The position numbers and the translations under genes were made by a program. Below the pieces are notes generated by a model. That model made no database searches and was not told the origin of the DNA. It saw only the letters and a list, made by a program, of their open reading frames with translations. From positions 1 to 64,000 of the forward strand of contig NZ_FNYY01000012.1 in NCBI RefSeq assembly GCF_900109145.1: DNA of 64,000 nucleotides, read 5' to 3'. Each line of letters starts with the position of its first letter. The first letter of the stretch is position 1. Below are positions 1-6,271 of this stretch, piece by piece. Origin of the DNA: Marinovum algicola (GTDB taxonomy: Bacteria; Pseudomonadota; Alphaproteobacteria; Rhodobacterales; Rhodobacteraceae).

Positions 1-81
1 GTGGCGACCCGATACGACCGGTGCCCGAAGGTCTTCCTGTCAGCCATCGCTCTCGCCGCACTCGTCATTTACTGGCTATGA
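1..81 (+). CDS. IS5-family transposase, C-terminal fragment (cut by window edge)
   Basis: Twenty-six in-frame codons run from the window edge to TGA at 79-81. The residues include TRYDRCPKVFLSAIALAA followed by a hydrophobic end. This closely resembles the conserved C-terminus of DDE transposases of the IS5/IS427 type that are common in Rhodobacteraceae, where a basic RYDRCP segment precedes a hydrophobic tail. The catalytic DDE residues would lie upstream of the window and cannot be checked. The stop codon lies within about ten bases of the predicted element end, as is usual for these compact elements. Confidence 0.6.
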   Translation: MATRYDRCPKVFLSAIALAALVIYWL

Positions 82-94
82 GTCCTGACCCTAG
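1..94 (+). mobile_element. IS5-family insertion sequence, right end (partial)
   Basis: The window opens inside an insertion sequence. The reading frame at 1-81 is the C-terminus of an IS5-type transposase. Just after its stop comes a terminal sequence (GAGTCCTGACC, 80-90) followed by CTAG at 91-94. IS5 elements prefer YTAR targets and duplicate them, so CTAG fits as the target duplication. The left end lies outside the window, so completeness cannot be judged. The call rests on a remembered family C-terminus and on the end structure. Confidence 0.65.
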
Positions 95-292
95 AAACGC
101 AACGAACCCACCCAAGAAGACCCACCCCGGCAGAGAGAGGACTTCGGCTATCAGCTGCTGCCACCAAGCGGGATCGCTGGCGGAGCGAATATCATCGGCG
201 GCCCCGACGAAACTCAAGACGCCGAAAACAGCCATGACCAGCAGGCCAAGAGTGGCCGATATGTATCTGAGGGGGCGGAACATTATCTTCAT
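65..292 (-). CDS. small membrane protein, 3' end replaced by IS5 sequence
   Basis: A 75-residue frame starting at ATG 290-292 encodes two hydrophobic segments (about residues 8-28 and 50-70), so an inner-membrane protein is likely. The last nine codons (68-94) lie inside the insertion sequence end, and the stop at 65-67 belongs to the element. The native C-terminus has therefore been lost. An in-frame extension upstream to 439 exists, but this ATG is the better start because the hydrophobic part begins here. No family is recognised. It lies about 160 bases downstream of tRNA-Arg on the same strand. Confidence 0.5.
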   Translation of the reverse strand: MKIMFRPLRYISATLGLLVMAVFGVLSFVGAADDIRSASDPAWWQQLIAEVLSLPGWVFLGGFVAFLGSGLIASK

Positions 293-405
293 GCAAAGAC
301 CTTGCCCCAGTGTGGAGAAAAAGTGGAGTCCGCAAACAATCGGGCGCGGACAGCCGTTGAGCCTGTCGCCCTCCGGCCTTTCTGGGCGACGGTTCGTAGC
401 CCAGA

Positions 406-422
406 GGAACACGGTTCGCGCA
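406..422. repeat. 17-bp direct repeat, copy 1 (tRNA locus)
   Basis: GGAACACGGTTCGCGCA occurs here and again at 552-568. The two copies flank tRNA-Arg(CCT). Copy 2 covers the -35 region of the tRNA promoter, so copy 1 looks like a duplicated promoter segment left by a tandem duplication of the locus. Confidence 0.7.
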
Positions 423-451
423 CAGAATATCGAGCGCAATCAAGGAGAAGA

Positions 452-528
452 TGGTGACCCCGGCAGGACTTGAACCTGCAACCTATCCCTTAGGAGGGGA
501 TTGCTCTATCCAGTTGAGCCACGGGGCC
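452..528 (-). tRNA. tRNA-Arg (anticodon CCT)
   Basis: The minus strand folds as a complete cloverleaf of 77 nt with an encoded CCA end. The acceptor stem is GGCCCCG with CGGGGTC (one G-U pair) and discriminator A. The D stem is GCTC/GAGC. The anticodon stem is ATCCC/GGGAT around loop CTCCTAA, giving anticodon CCT, which reads AGG. The T stem is GCAGG/CCTGC around TTCAAGT. It is immediately preceded by a promoter-like sequence and by a degenerate copy of itself at 611-666. Confidence 0.97.
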
Positions 529-540
529 TAGTTTTCACCT

Positions 541-569
541 TCATACGGTTCGGAACACGGTTCGCGCAA
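541..569 (-). promoter_or_regulatory. promoter of tRNA-Arg(CCT)
   Basis: On the minus strand TTGCGC (569-564) and GTATGA (546-541) are separated by 17 bases. This would place transcription start about six bases before the tRNA 5' end at 528. The 17-bp direct repeat overlaps the -35 part. Confidence 0.45.
552..568. repeat. 17-bp direct repeat, copy 2 (tRNA locus)
   Basis: This is an exact second copy of the 406-422 repeat, 146 bases away. It lies between the intact tRNA-Arg and its degenerate copy, overlapping the -35 region of the tRNA promoter. Confidence 0.7.
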
Positions 570-610
570 GGCTGCCTTTTCCCTAACCGCCTGTCTCTCC
601 ATCTTCTTTC

Positions 611-666
611 GGCCCCGGACCCTCCGCTTAGGAGGGGGCTGCTCTATCCAGTTGAGCCACGGGGCC
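611..666 (-). pseudogene. degenerate tRNA-Arg(CCT) copy lacking the T arm
   Basis: The 5' 40 nt on the minus strand (666-627) match the intact tRNA-Arg at 38 of 40 positions, from the acceptor 5' strand through the anticodon loop. The variable loop and T arm are missing. The sequence then returns to CGGGGCC (617-611), which pairs perfectly with the GGCCCCG acceptor strand, even replacing the G-U pair of the parent. The anticodon region can refold as CCCTCC/GGAGGG. It is probably a non-functional duplicate; a small folded RNA cannot be excluded. Confidence 0.7.
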
Positions 667-669
667 GTA

Positions 670-902
670 CAGCGCCTGACATAACCGCTCCGGCAGCCGC
701 TGTCAGCCCGGAAAGCCACCGTTGGGAAAAGTCGCGGCGCGGTTGTGGCCGGCGGGTCGTTTGCGGCTTGGCGCCAGCCTGGGCCGGCGGCGGCGCATCG
801 CGAGGCGGCGGCCGCATACTTTGCTTAGCCCGGCGTGCGCGCGAACTTGAACACCCTCGGCGGAGGGCCTAGTCTGGCCTCAGATCAATCGGGAATATCC
901 AA
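670..902. other. non-coding region between tRNA copy and LacI gene
   Basis: No convincing gene is visible. The stretch holds the upstream flank of the degenerate tRNA copy and, at its right end, a promoter-like sequence for the LacI-family gene (847-875). Confidence 0.5.
847..875 (+). promoter_or_regulatory. candidate promoter of LacI-family gene
   Basis: TTGAAC (847-852) and TAGTCT (870-875) are 17 bases apart, about 27 bases before the GTG start at 903. Both hexamers are fair matches to the sigma-70 consensus. Confidence 0.4.
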
Positions 903-1925
903 GTGACCTCAGAGCATAACCGCCCGCTGACGCTTCGCGACGTGTCCGAAGCCTCGGGGGTTTCCGAGATGACGGTGAGCCGGGTGCTGCGCAACCGCGG
1001 CGACGTCAGCGCCGCCACCCGCGAAAAGGTGCTCGCCACCGCCAAGCAGCTGGGCTACGTGCCCAACAAGATCGCCGGCGCGCTGGCCAGCCAGCGGGTC
1101 AACCTGGTGGCGGTGATCATCCCCTCGCTCAGCAATATGGTCTTTCCCGAGGTGCTGAGCGCGATCAGCGCGGTGCTGGAAGAGACCGACTTGCAGCCGG
1201 TGGTGGGCGTCACCGACTACATGCCGGAAAAGGAAGAGCGGGTGCTCTTCGAGATGCTGTCCTGGCGGCCCTCGGGCGTGATCATCGCCGGGCTGGAACG
1301 TTCGGATGCCTCGCGCGCCATGCTCAAGGCCTCGGGCATTCCGGTGATCGAGATCATGGACACCGACGGCATTCCGATCGACGCCGCAGTGGGCATTTCG
1401 CACCGCCGGGCCGGACGCCAGATCGCCAAGGCGATCCTAAAGCAGGGCTATGAGAACATCGGCTTCATGGGCACCAAGATGCCGCTGGATCATCGCGCAA
1501 GGAAGCGCTTCGAAGGCTTTACCGAGGAACTGGCGCGCAATGGCGTCGAGATCATGGATCAGGAGTTCTATTCCGGCGGCTCGGCCCTGGCCAAGGGGCG
1601 CGAGATGACCAAGGCCATGATGGAGCGCTCACCGGATCTCGATTTCCTGTATTATTCCAATGACATGATCGGCGCTGGCGGGCTGTTGTGGCTGATGGAG
1701 GCGGGCTATGACATTCCCGGCCGCATCGGGCTGGCCGGCTTCAACGGGGTCGAGCTGTTGCAGGGGTTGCCGCGCCAGCTGGCTACGATGGACGCCTGCC
1801 GCCGCGACATTGGCACGCGGGCAGCGCAGATCCTGGTCGAACGGCTCGATGGTGGGGGCACCGAAGAGCGGGTCTTCGAGATGACGCCGACGATCAGTTT
1901 CGGCGACACCCTGAAGCGCTATTGA
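903..1925 (+). CDS. LacI-family transcriptional regulator (GntR/gluconate-like)
   Basis: This 340-residue protein is a DNA-binding sugar-responsive regulator. Residues 10-30 form the LacI helix-turn-helix (LRDVSEASGVSEMTVSRVLR), followed by the hinge and a periplasmic-binding-protein-like effector domain from about residue 68 to 335. The spacing and phrases such as LLPSL-type and MLSW motifs resemble E. coli gluconate repressor GntR of the LacI family, but no gluconate or sugar genes lie next to it, so the effector is unknown. The start is GTG 903 because the next ATG falls inside the helix-turn-helix. The gene stands alone between the tRNA locus and ycaQ. Confidence 0.88.
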   Translation: MTSEHNRPLTLRDVSEASGVSEMTVSRVLRNRGDVSAATREKVLATAKQLGYVPNKIAGALASQRVNLVAVIIPSLSNMVFPEVLSAISAVLEETDLQPVVGVTDYMPEKEERVLFEMLSWRPSGVIIAGLERSDASRAMLKASGIPVIEIMDTDGIPIDAAVGISHRRAGRQIAKAILKQGYENIGFMGTKMPLDHRARKRFEGFTEELARNGVEIMDQEFYSGGSALAKGREMTKAMMERSPDLDFLYYSNDMIGAGGLLWLMEAGYDIPGRIGLAGFNGVELLQGLPRQLATMDACRRDIGTRAAQILVERLDGGGTEERVFEMTPTISFGDTLKRY

Positions 1926-1948
1926 CCGGACGCGGCGCAGGCCGGGCA

Positions 1949-2006
1949 GGGGGGCTCTGCCCCCGCCCTCGCAGGATTCCCCCGCGGTATCTTCGAACAG
2001 AAGAAG
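1949..2006 (+). repeat. dispersed intergenic repeat, hairpin type (copy 1)
   Basis: A GGGGG-CTCT-GCCCCC hairpin is followed by a conserved tail ending in AGAAGAAG. The same arrangement, with few changes, lies at 50980-51037. Two shorter copies of the tail alone lie at 12738-12760 and 17619-17640 on the minus strand. It follows the LacI gene and may act as a weak terminator, although there is no T run. Confidence 0.65.
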
Positions 2007-2046
2007 CCCCGGGCAGGTCTGTCACCTGCCGGGTCAGCGGGCCGCG

Positions 2047-3249
2047 ATGCTGAGGCTCGACAACAGAACCGCCCGCCGGCTGTTTCTCGACCGGCACGGG
2101 CTGGCAGAGGCACCGGGCGGGCCGGGCCATGGCGCGGCGCTGGAAGCGGTGATCGGGCGGCTGGGTTTCGTGCAGCTCGATTCGATCAACACCGTCGCCC
2201 GCGCCCACGACCTGATCCTCTTTGCCCGGCGACCACGCTACCGGCCGGAAAACCTGGGCCGGCTGGTCGAGGGCCGGGCGTTGTTCGAGCATTGGACGCA
2301 TGATGCGGCGGTCATCCCGATGGCGTTTTACCCGGCCTGGGCGCTGAAGCGCCGGCGCGATGCCGCGCGGCTGGCGCAGCGTTACCGGGTCTGGCAGCGG
2401 CATGAGTTTCAGACCGAGTTCGACCGGGTGCTGGCGATGATCCGCGAGCGCGGACCGGTGTGCAGCAACGATCTCGGCCCCGACACGCCGCGCAAGGCCG
2501 GCGGCTGGTGGGATTGGCATCCGGCCAAGACCGCGCTGGAATATCTCTGGCGCAGCGGCACGCTGGAGATCTGCCACCGGTCGGGGTTTCGCAAATTCTA
2601 CGACCTGTCGGAGCGGGTGGTGCCCGAAGCGCTGCGCGCGGCGGCGTGGGACGAGGCGGAGACCGTGGCATGGCTGATGCGGGGGGCGCTGGCCCGGCTG
2701 GGCTTTGCCACCGCTGGCGAGCTGGCGGATTTCTGGGATATCGTGACCAAGGACGAGGCCCGGGCCTGGTGTGCCGCGGCCCTGGCGCGGGGCGAGATTG
2801 CCGAGGTGGCGATCACCGGCGCGGACGGGGCCGAGCGGGTGCATTTTGCCGCGCCGGAGGTGCAGGTCGAGGCCGCTGCCGCGCCCGAACCCGGCGGCCG
2901 CCTGCGGGTACTCAGCCCCTTCGACCCGGCGCTGCGCGACCGCAAGCGGGCCGAACGGCTGTTCGGCTTTCACTACCGGATCGAGGTCTTCGTGCCCGAG
3001 GCCAAGCGGCGCTATGGCTATTACGTCTTTCCCCTGCTTGAGGGCGACCGGCTGGTCGGGCGCATCGACATGAAGGCCGACCGCAAGGCCGGCGTGCTCA
3101 ATGTCACCGCGCTCTGGCCGGAGCCGGGGGTGCGGTTCGGGGCCGGCCGCAGCGCCCGGCTCGAGGCAGAGCTGGCGCGGGTGGCACGCCTGGCCGGGGT
3201 CGCGCGGGTGGATTTCGCAGATGGTTGGCGGCGCGACAGCCAAGGGTGA
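2047..3249 (+). CDS. YcaQ-family DNA glycosylase (winged-helix)
   Basis: This 400-residue protein matches the YcaQ/AlkZ-like family, which removes bulky or crosslinked alkylated purines from DNA. The family signature is a QxD or QxQ catalytic motif; here Q43-L-D45 sits in the segment GFVQLDSIN. Downstream, the conserved WTHDAAVIP and GGWWDWHP segments and the C-terminal winged-helix region (LSPFDPALRDRKRAERLFGF) are typical, and the length is normal for the family. The start at ATG 2047 has only a weak ribosome-binding site. It stands alone, with no visible regulatory site, and no toxin-biosynthesis genes are nearby. Confidence 0.88.
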   Translation: MLRLDNRTARRLFLDRHGLAEAPGGPGHGAALEAVIGRLGFVQLDSINTVARAHDLILFARRPRYRPENLGRLVEGRALFEHWTHDAAVIPMAFYPAWALKRRRDAARLAQRYRVWQRHEFQTEFDRVLAMIRERGPVCSNDLGPDTPRKAGGWWDWHPAKTALEYLWRSGTLEICHRSGFRKFYDLSERVVPEALRAAAWDEAETVAWLMRGALARLGFATAGELADFWDIVTKDEARAWCAAALARGEIAEVAITGADGAERVHFAAPEVQVEAAAAPEPGGRLRVLSPFDPALRDRKRAERLFGFHYRIEVFVPEAKRRYGYYVFPLLEGDRLVGRIDMKADRKAGVLNVTALWPEPGVRFGAGRSARLEAELARVARLAGVARVDFADGWRRDSQG

Positions 3250-3339
3250 CCAGGCTGGCCGGTGTCATGCGCCTGTCACGCGGATCGGGTATCCGGGGCG
3301 TGTTATTGAGCCCATCCCCGGGACAAATTGTACTGGTCG

Positions 3340-3478
3340 TCATTTCGAGCATTTTCGGGTGGCCTATTCTGGCCCACCCCTTTCCCTGAGCCCTGTCAGC
3401 GCCTTGGCCCCGCAACGCTTTTACGGCAACCGGTCCCCTGACATCAAAACAGCCCCGCGAAAGAGGCTGTTTTGATCC
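3340..3478 (+). ncRNA. candidate small RNA (unverified)
   Basis: TTGAGC (3306-3311), 17 bases and TTGTAC (3329-3334) form a sigma-70-like promoter. It is followed by a GC-rich hairpin GGGTGGCC/GGCCCACCC (3357-3379) and a 12-bp perfect terminator-like stem at 3443-3476. The result would be a transcript of about 135 nt. No known family is recognised and this is an inference from sequence features only. Confidence 0.25.
3443..3476 (+). terminator. bidirectional intrinsic terminator-like hairpin
   Basis: ATCAAAACAGCC (3443-3454) pairs perfectly with GGCTGTTTTGAT (3465-3476) around a 10-base loop. The A-rich foot and T-rich end give the classic shape of an intrinsic terminator readable from both sides. 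It lies about 195 bases after ycaQ. Confidence 0.65.
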
Positions 3479-3762
3479 CGCCTGCGGGCCGGCATTAGGC
3501 GGCCGAAACCGGCGCCTGGGGAGGAGACAAGAGCCGGGACAGGCGGGAAAGTTGATTTTACGTGGGTCTGCTATCCTCAAGTGTGCATGGGCGTGGCAGA
3601 TCTGTCAAGAAAATCGCACCGGGCCACTGGCTTGGTGATTTATTTTCAAGCACTTGGCGCATTGGTGCCACAGAGGGGCCGCCCAAACCGGTTCAGGCTG
3701 CCATGTGGCGGGCGTCGGGCGCGCTATGCGCCGGTCGCAAGGCGGGGTTTCGGCGGTAACAC

Positions 3763-3791
3763 TGGTCAAAATGCTGCACCTGCACAATATA
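3763..3791 (+). promoter_or_regulatory. candidate promoter of DUF1127 gene
   Basis: TGGTCA (3763-3768) and AATATA (3786-3791) are 17 bases apart. This is the most A+T-rich spot before the gene, about 45 bases upstream of its ATG. The -35 match is poor. Confidence 0.3.
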
Positions 3792-3834
3792 TCTTCCATG
3801 ACAGCGTCACCCCGACGAGAAAAGGACAGATATC

Positions 3835-4041
3835 ATGGCACAGCTCACGACCAATATCGCTGACACCCGGCCCGGCATCTTTGCGCGGATTCTGGATTTC
3901 CTGATCAGCATCAGCGAAAGCAACAGCCGCATGCGCCGCGTCAACTACCTCAACAGCCTGTCGGATGCAGAGCTCGAAGCCCGTGGCCTGCGCCGCGAGG
4001 ACATCGTGCGTCACGTCTTTGCCGACGTCATGGCCTACTGA
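3835..4041 (+). CDS. DUF1127 family protein
   Basis: This 68-residue protein carries the DUF1127 (YjiS-like) pattern in its second half: RRVNYLNSLSDAELEARGLRR, which is the usual arginine-rich, helix-forming signature. The ATG at 3835 is preceded by AAAGGA eight bases upstream. Small DUF1127 proteins are abundant in alphaproteobacteria, and some bind RNA and are linked to stress responses and small-RNA maturation; the role of this one is not known. A GC-rich hairpin at 4075-4103, inside the end of the facing GST gene, probably terminates its transcript. Confidence 0.85.
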   Translation: MAQLTTNIADTRPGIFARILDFLISISESNSRMRRVNYLNSLSDAELEARGLRREDIVRHVFADVMAY

Positions 4042-4049
4042 GCCGCGGG

Positions 4050-4649
4050 TCAGCTGACCGGTTTACTCAATGCACGGGCGCGTCCGAATGCCGGACGCGC
4101 CCGCATTTGTGAGAGATACGGGGCAAGTCGTTTGTCCGGGTCGGGGAACTTCGCCGAAATTGCCCAATTGCAGCAATGGGTCAGCACGATATCGGGCACG
4201 GTCATCCGCGCTCCCATCACAAACGGCCCGGCCACGCGGTCGGTCAGGCGGGCGAGATTGCGGGCATATTCGGCTTTCAGGCTTTCCTTGACGGCCGGCA
4301 CGCGCTGATCTTCGGGCAGGACGAAACTGTGCCGGGCGGCGGTCCAGAGCAGGCTGTCCAATTCATCGAGCACGGCAAAGGTGACGGCATCCTGCCGGGC
4401 GCGCTCGAGGCTGCCGGCGGGGTAGGTGAGGGCGCCGTGTTTGTCGGCGAGATAGGTGAGGATGGCGGTGGAGTCGGTCAGCGCCGCATCACCGTCGAGC
4501 AGCACCGGGATCTTGCCCGAGGCTGAATGCGCCGTGACCTCTTCGGCATGCGGGCTGGCGGGCCGATGTTCATAATCCGCGCCCAGTTCCTCGAGCATCC
4601 AGAGCACGCGGAAGGTGCGGCTGGCGACGCCGCCGATCACGGTATACAT
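4050..4649 (-). CDS. glutathione S-transferase family protein
   Basis: This 199-residue protein has the two-domain GST layout. Residues 1-75 form a thioredoxin-like domain with SRTFRVLWMLEELG and the cis-proline motif GKIPVLLDGD, followed by ALTDSTAILTYLA, where the Asp-Ser pair binds the glutathione gamma-glutamyl group. An all-helical C-terminal domain (about 88-195) contains MTVPDIVLTHC, equivalent to the N-capping box. The substrate is unknown. The gene converges with the DUF1127 gene: its last codons overlap a terminator-like hairpin that faces that gene. The start at ATG 4649 gives a normal N-terminus for the family. Confidence 0.9.
   Translation of the reverse strand: MYTVIGGVASRTFRVLWMLEELGADYEHRPASPHAEEVTAHSASGKIPVLLDGDAALTDSTAILTYLADKHGALTYPAGSLERARQDAVTFAVLDELDSLLWTAARHSFVLPEDQRVPAVKESLKAEYARNLARLTDRVAGPFVMGARMTVPDIVLTHCCNWAISAKFPDPDKRLAPYLSQMRARPAFGRARALSKPVS
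4075..4110 (+). terminator. terminator hairpin for DUF1127 gene, inside GST coding end
   Basis: CGGGCGCGTCCG (4075-4086) and CGGACGCGCCCG (4092-4103) form a perfect 12-bp stem with loop AATGC, followed by CATTTGT on the plus strand. The hairpin lies 33 bases after the DUF1127 stop and entirely within the last 18 codons of the convergent GST gene. Confidence 0.6.
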
Positions 4650-4747
4650 GGCTGGGTCTCCCTCTGATCGTGGCGAGATTAGGCCCAGGCCCGACCGGGC
4701 CGCAACCGGTTTTCGCCCGGCCCGGGCAGGATGGGCCGCGCCAGGCT

Positions 4748-5773
4748 TCAGCGGCTGGCGCCGAGCATGGCAAGGCGGATCAGCATACGCTCGACCAGCG
4801 CCATGGCCGGCGCGTTCTGGCCGGCCGAGCGCAGTTGCAGATCGGTGTCGGTGAGCAGGGAGATCGCCTGATCCAGCCGGTGCGCGCCCCAGGCGCTGGC
4901 CTGGCGGGTCATCCGGTCGCGGCGCGGGCCAAAGATCGGCGGACGCATGGCGGCGATGCCGCGGGCGGCACCATCTGGATGGCTTGCGGCGGCATGCAGC
5001 GCGCGAAAGTGGCGCATCGCGGCGATCACCAGCCCCACGGGCTGGGTGCCCTGCGCCGCGAGCCGCGACAGCATCGGGCCGATTTCGCGGGTCTTGGCCT
5101 CGGCCACGATATTGAGCACATCGTCCAGTTCGGCCTCGGTCGAGGCCGGGGCGACGGCGGCCACATCCTCCGGTGTGACGGCGCTGCTGTCGCCGTGTTT
5201 GTAGAGCGCGAGCTTTTCCAGCGTCTGACGGAAATCGCCGGGATCGAGCGCGCGGGACAGCGTGGTGATATCTTCCATCGCGGCGCCTCCGACGGTCACG
5301 CCGGCGCGGTTCAGCTCGGCCTCGATCTCGGCGCGCGAAGGCGGATCATCATAGATCGCGGCGGCATAGGCGTTGGGATGGGCCTCGAAGGCCTTGCGGA
5401 TTTTGGAGGTCGCCTTGAGCTGGCCGGCGGTGACGACGATCTGGGCATCGCCCTCGGCCCAATCCTCGAGCGCGGCCAGGATCGCCGGCGCGGCCACGTC
5501 GGTGGCCTCTTCGACAAAGGCGACGCGCGGGCCGGGAAAGAAGCCGATCGCCTTGACCGCATCGATCAGCAGCGTCGGTTCCTTGCGCAGATCGCCGCCG
5601 GGAATGCGGCTCAGGCGCATCTCGGCCTCACCTTCGGGGCCGATCAGCGCGGCGATCACCTCTTGCCGTTTCAGCGCCACGCGCATGCCGTCGGGGCCAT
5701 AGATCAAAAGCCCGGTGCGGCGGGGATCGGGCTTGGCGAAATAGCCGGGGGCTTCGCGGGGCGAGAGTTTCAT
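4748..5773 (-). CDS. holA: DNA polymerase III subunit delta
   Basis: This 341-residue protein is the delta subunit of the clamp loader, which opens the beta clamp. Residues 1-140 contain the delta-type AAA+ fold without a P-loop (LLIYGPDGMRV, then ALEDWAEGDAQIVVTAGQLK), and the C-terminal half is the helical collar domain with LEKLALYKHGD. Length and order fit HolA. It is the third gene of leuS-lptE-holA: only three bases separate it from lptE, so co-translation is likely. This order is characteristic of alphaproteobacteria and supports both neighbouring calls. Confidence 0.92.
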   Translation of the reverse strand: MKLSPREAPGYFAKPDPRRTGLLIYGPDGMRVALKRQEVIAALIGPEGEAEMRLSRIPGGDLRKEPTLLIDAVKAIGFFPGPRVAFVEEATDVAAPAILAALEDWAEGDAQIVVTAGQLKATSKIRKAFEAHPNAYAAAIYDDPPSRAEIEAELNRAGVTVGGAAMEDITTLSRALDPGDFRQTLEKLALYKHGDSSAVTPEDVAAVAPASTEAELDDVLNIVAEAKTREIGPMLSRLAAQGTQPVGLVIAAMRHFRALHAAASHPDGAARGIAAMRPPIFGPRRDRMTRQASAWGAHRLDQAISLLTDTDLQLRSAGQNAPAMALVERMLIRLAMLGASR

Positions 5774-5776
5774 GGC

Positions 5777-6271
5777 TCAAAGATCAGGTGCAGCCAGCAC
5801 CAGCTCCTGCACCACCCGATCGGCGAGGATCACCATCATCCGCTCTTCGGCGTCGCGCTTGGCCTGCAAGGTGGCAACGGTAGAGCCCGAGGCGGAATAG
5901 CCGGTGAAATGGCGCACGGTGTTGGTGTCGAGCACTTCGGTCTCGCCGGTGCGGCGCAGCGCATAGGTGACGCGGCCCAGCACCTGATAGCGGGTCAGCG
6001 CGCCATCGGAGGTGCTGGCCGAGCTCTCTTCGTTCAAACTGACGATCAGGTCGAGCTCATAGGGTGCCGACGCCCCGCCGGCGCCGAGACGTTCCTCGAT
6101 CCGGCGGGTGACGAAATAGGCGTTCTGGCTGTCGGGTTCCTCGATGCGCAGGGCGTTCTGCAACCGGCTGGCGGCGCCGCTGGTGCCGTAGGCCGGCGCG
6201 AAACCGCAGCCCGCCAGCGTCACCGCGGCCGCCGCGCCGAAAAGCAGGCTGCGTCGGTCAGACAACCACAT
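5777..6271 (-). CDS. lptE: LPS-assembly lipoprotein LptE
   Basis: This 164-residue lipoprotein probably plugs the LptD outer-membrane LPS translocon. The N-terminus [17 protein letters not shown] carries a lipobox (LAGC, Cys at about residue 22), after which GFAPAYG starts the mature protein, as is typical of alphaproteobacterial LptE. The sequence between is poorly conserved, so the call relies on lipobox, length and position between leuS and holA. Its start overlaps the end of leuS by 14 bases. Confidence 0.88.
   Translation of the reverse strand: MWLSDRRSLLFGAAAAVTLAGCGFAPAYGTSGAASRLQNALRIEEPDSQNAYFVTRRIEERLGAGGASAPYELDLIVSLNEESSASTSDGALTRYQVLGRVTYALRRTGETEVLDTNTVRHFTGYSASGSTVATLQAKRDAEERMMVILADRVVQELVLAAPDL

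Larger units (their letters stand above)
3250..3834. other. 585-base non-coding region with structured segments
   Basis: No protein-coding frame with family features is seen. The region contains two strong hairpins (3357-3379 and 3443-3476) behind a promoter-like sequence (3306-3334), and a candidate promoter for the DUF1127 gene near its right end. A small RNA at about 3340-3478 is possible; see findings. Confidence 0.5.

Noticed and set aside
3515-3530. A GGGGAGGAG stretch, which complements the CCUCCUCCC motif of CcsR-type small RNAs near DUF1127 genes
   Set aside because: It would lie on the minus strand, not on the transcript of the DUF1127 gene, and there is only one copy and no hairpin loop around it.
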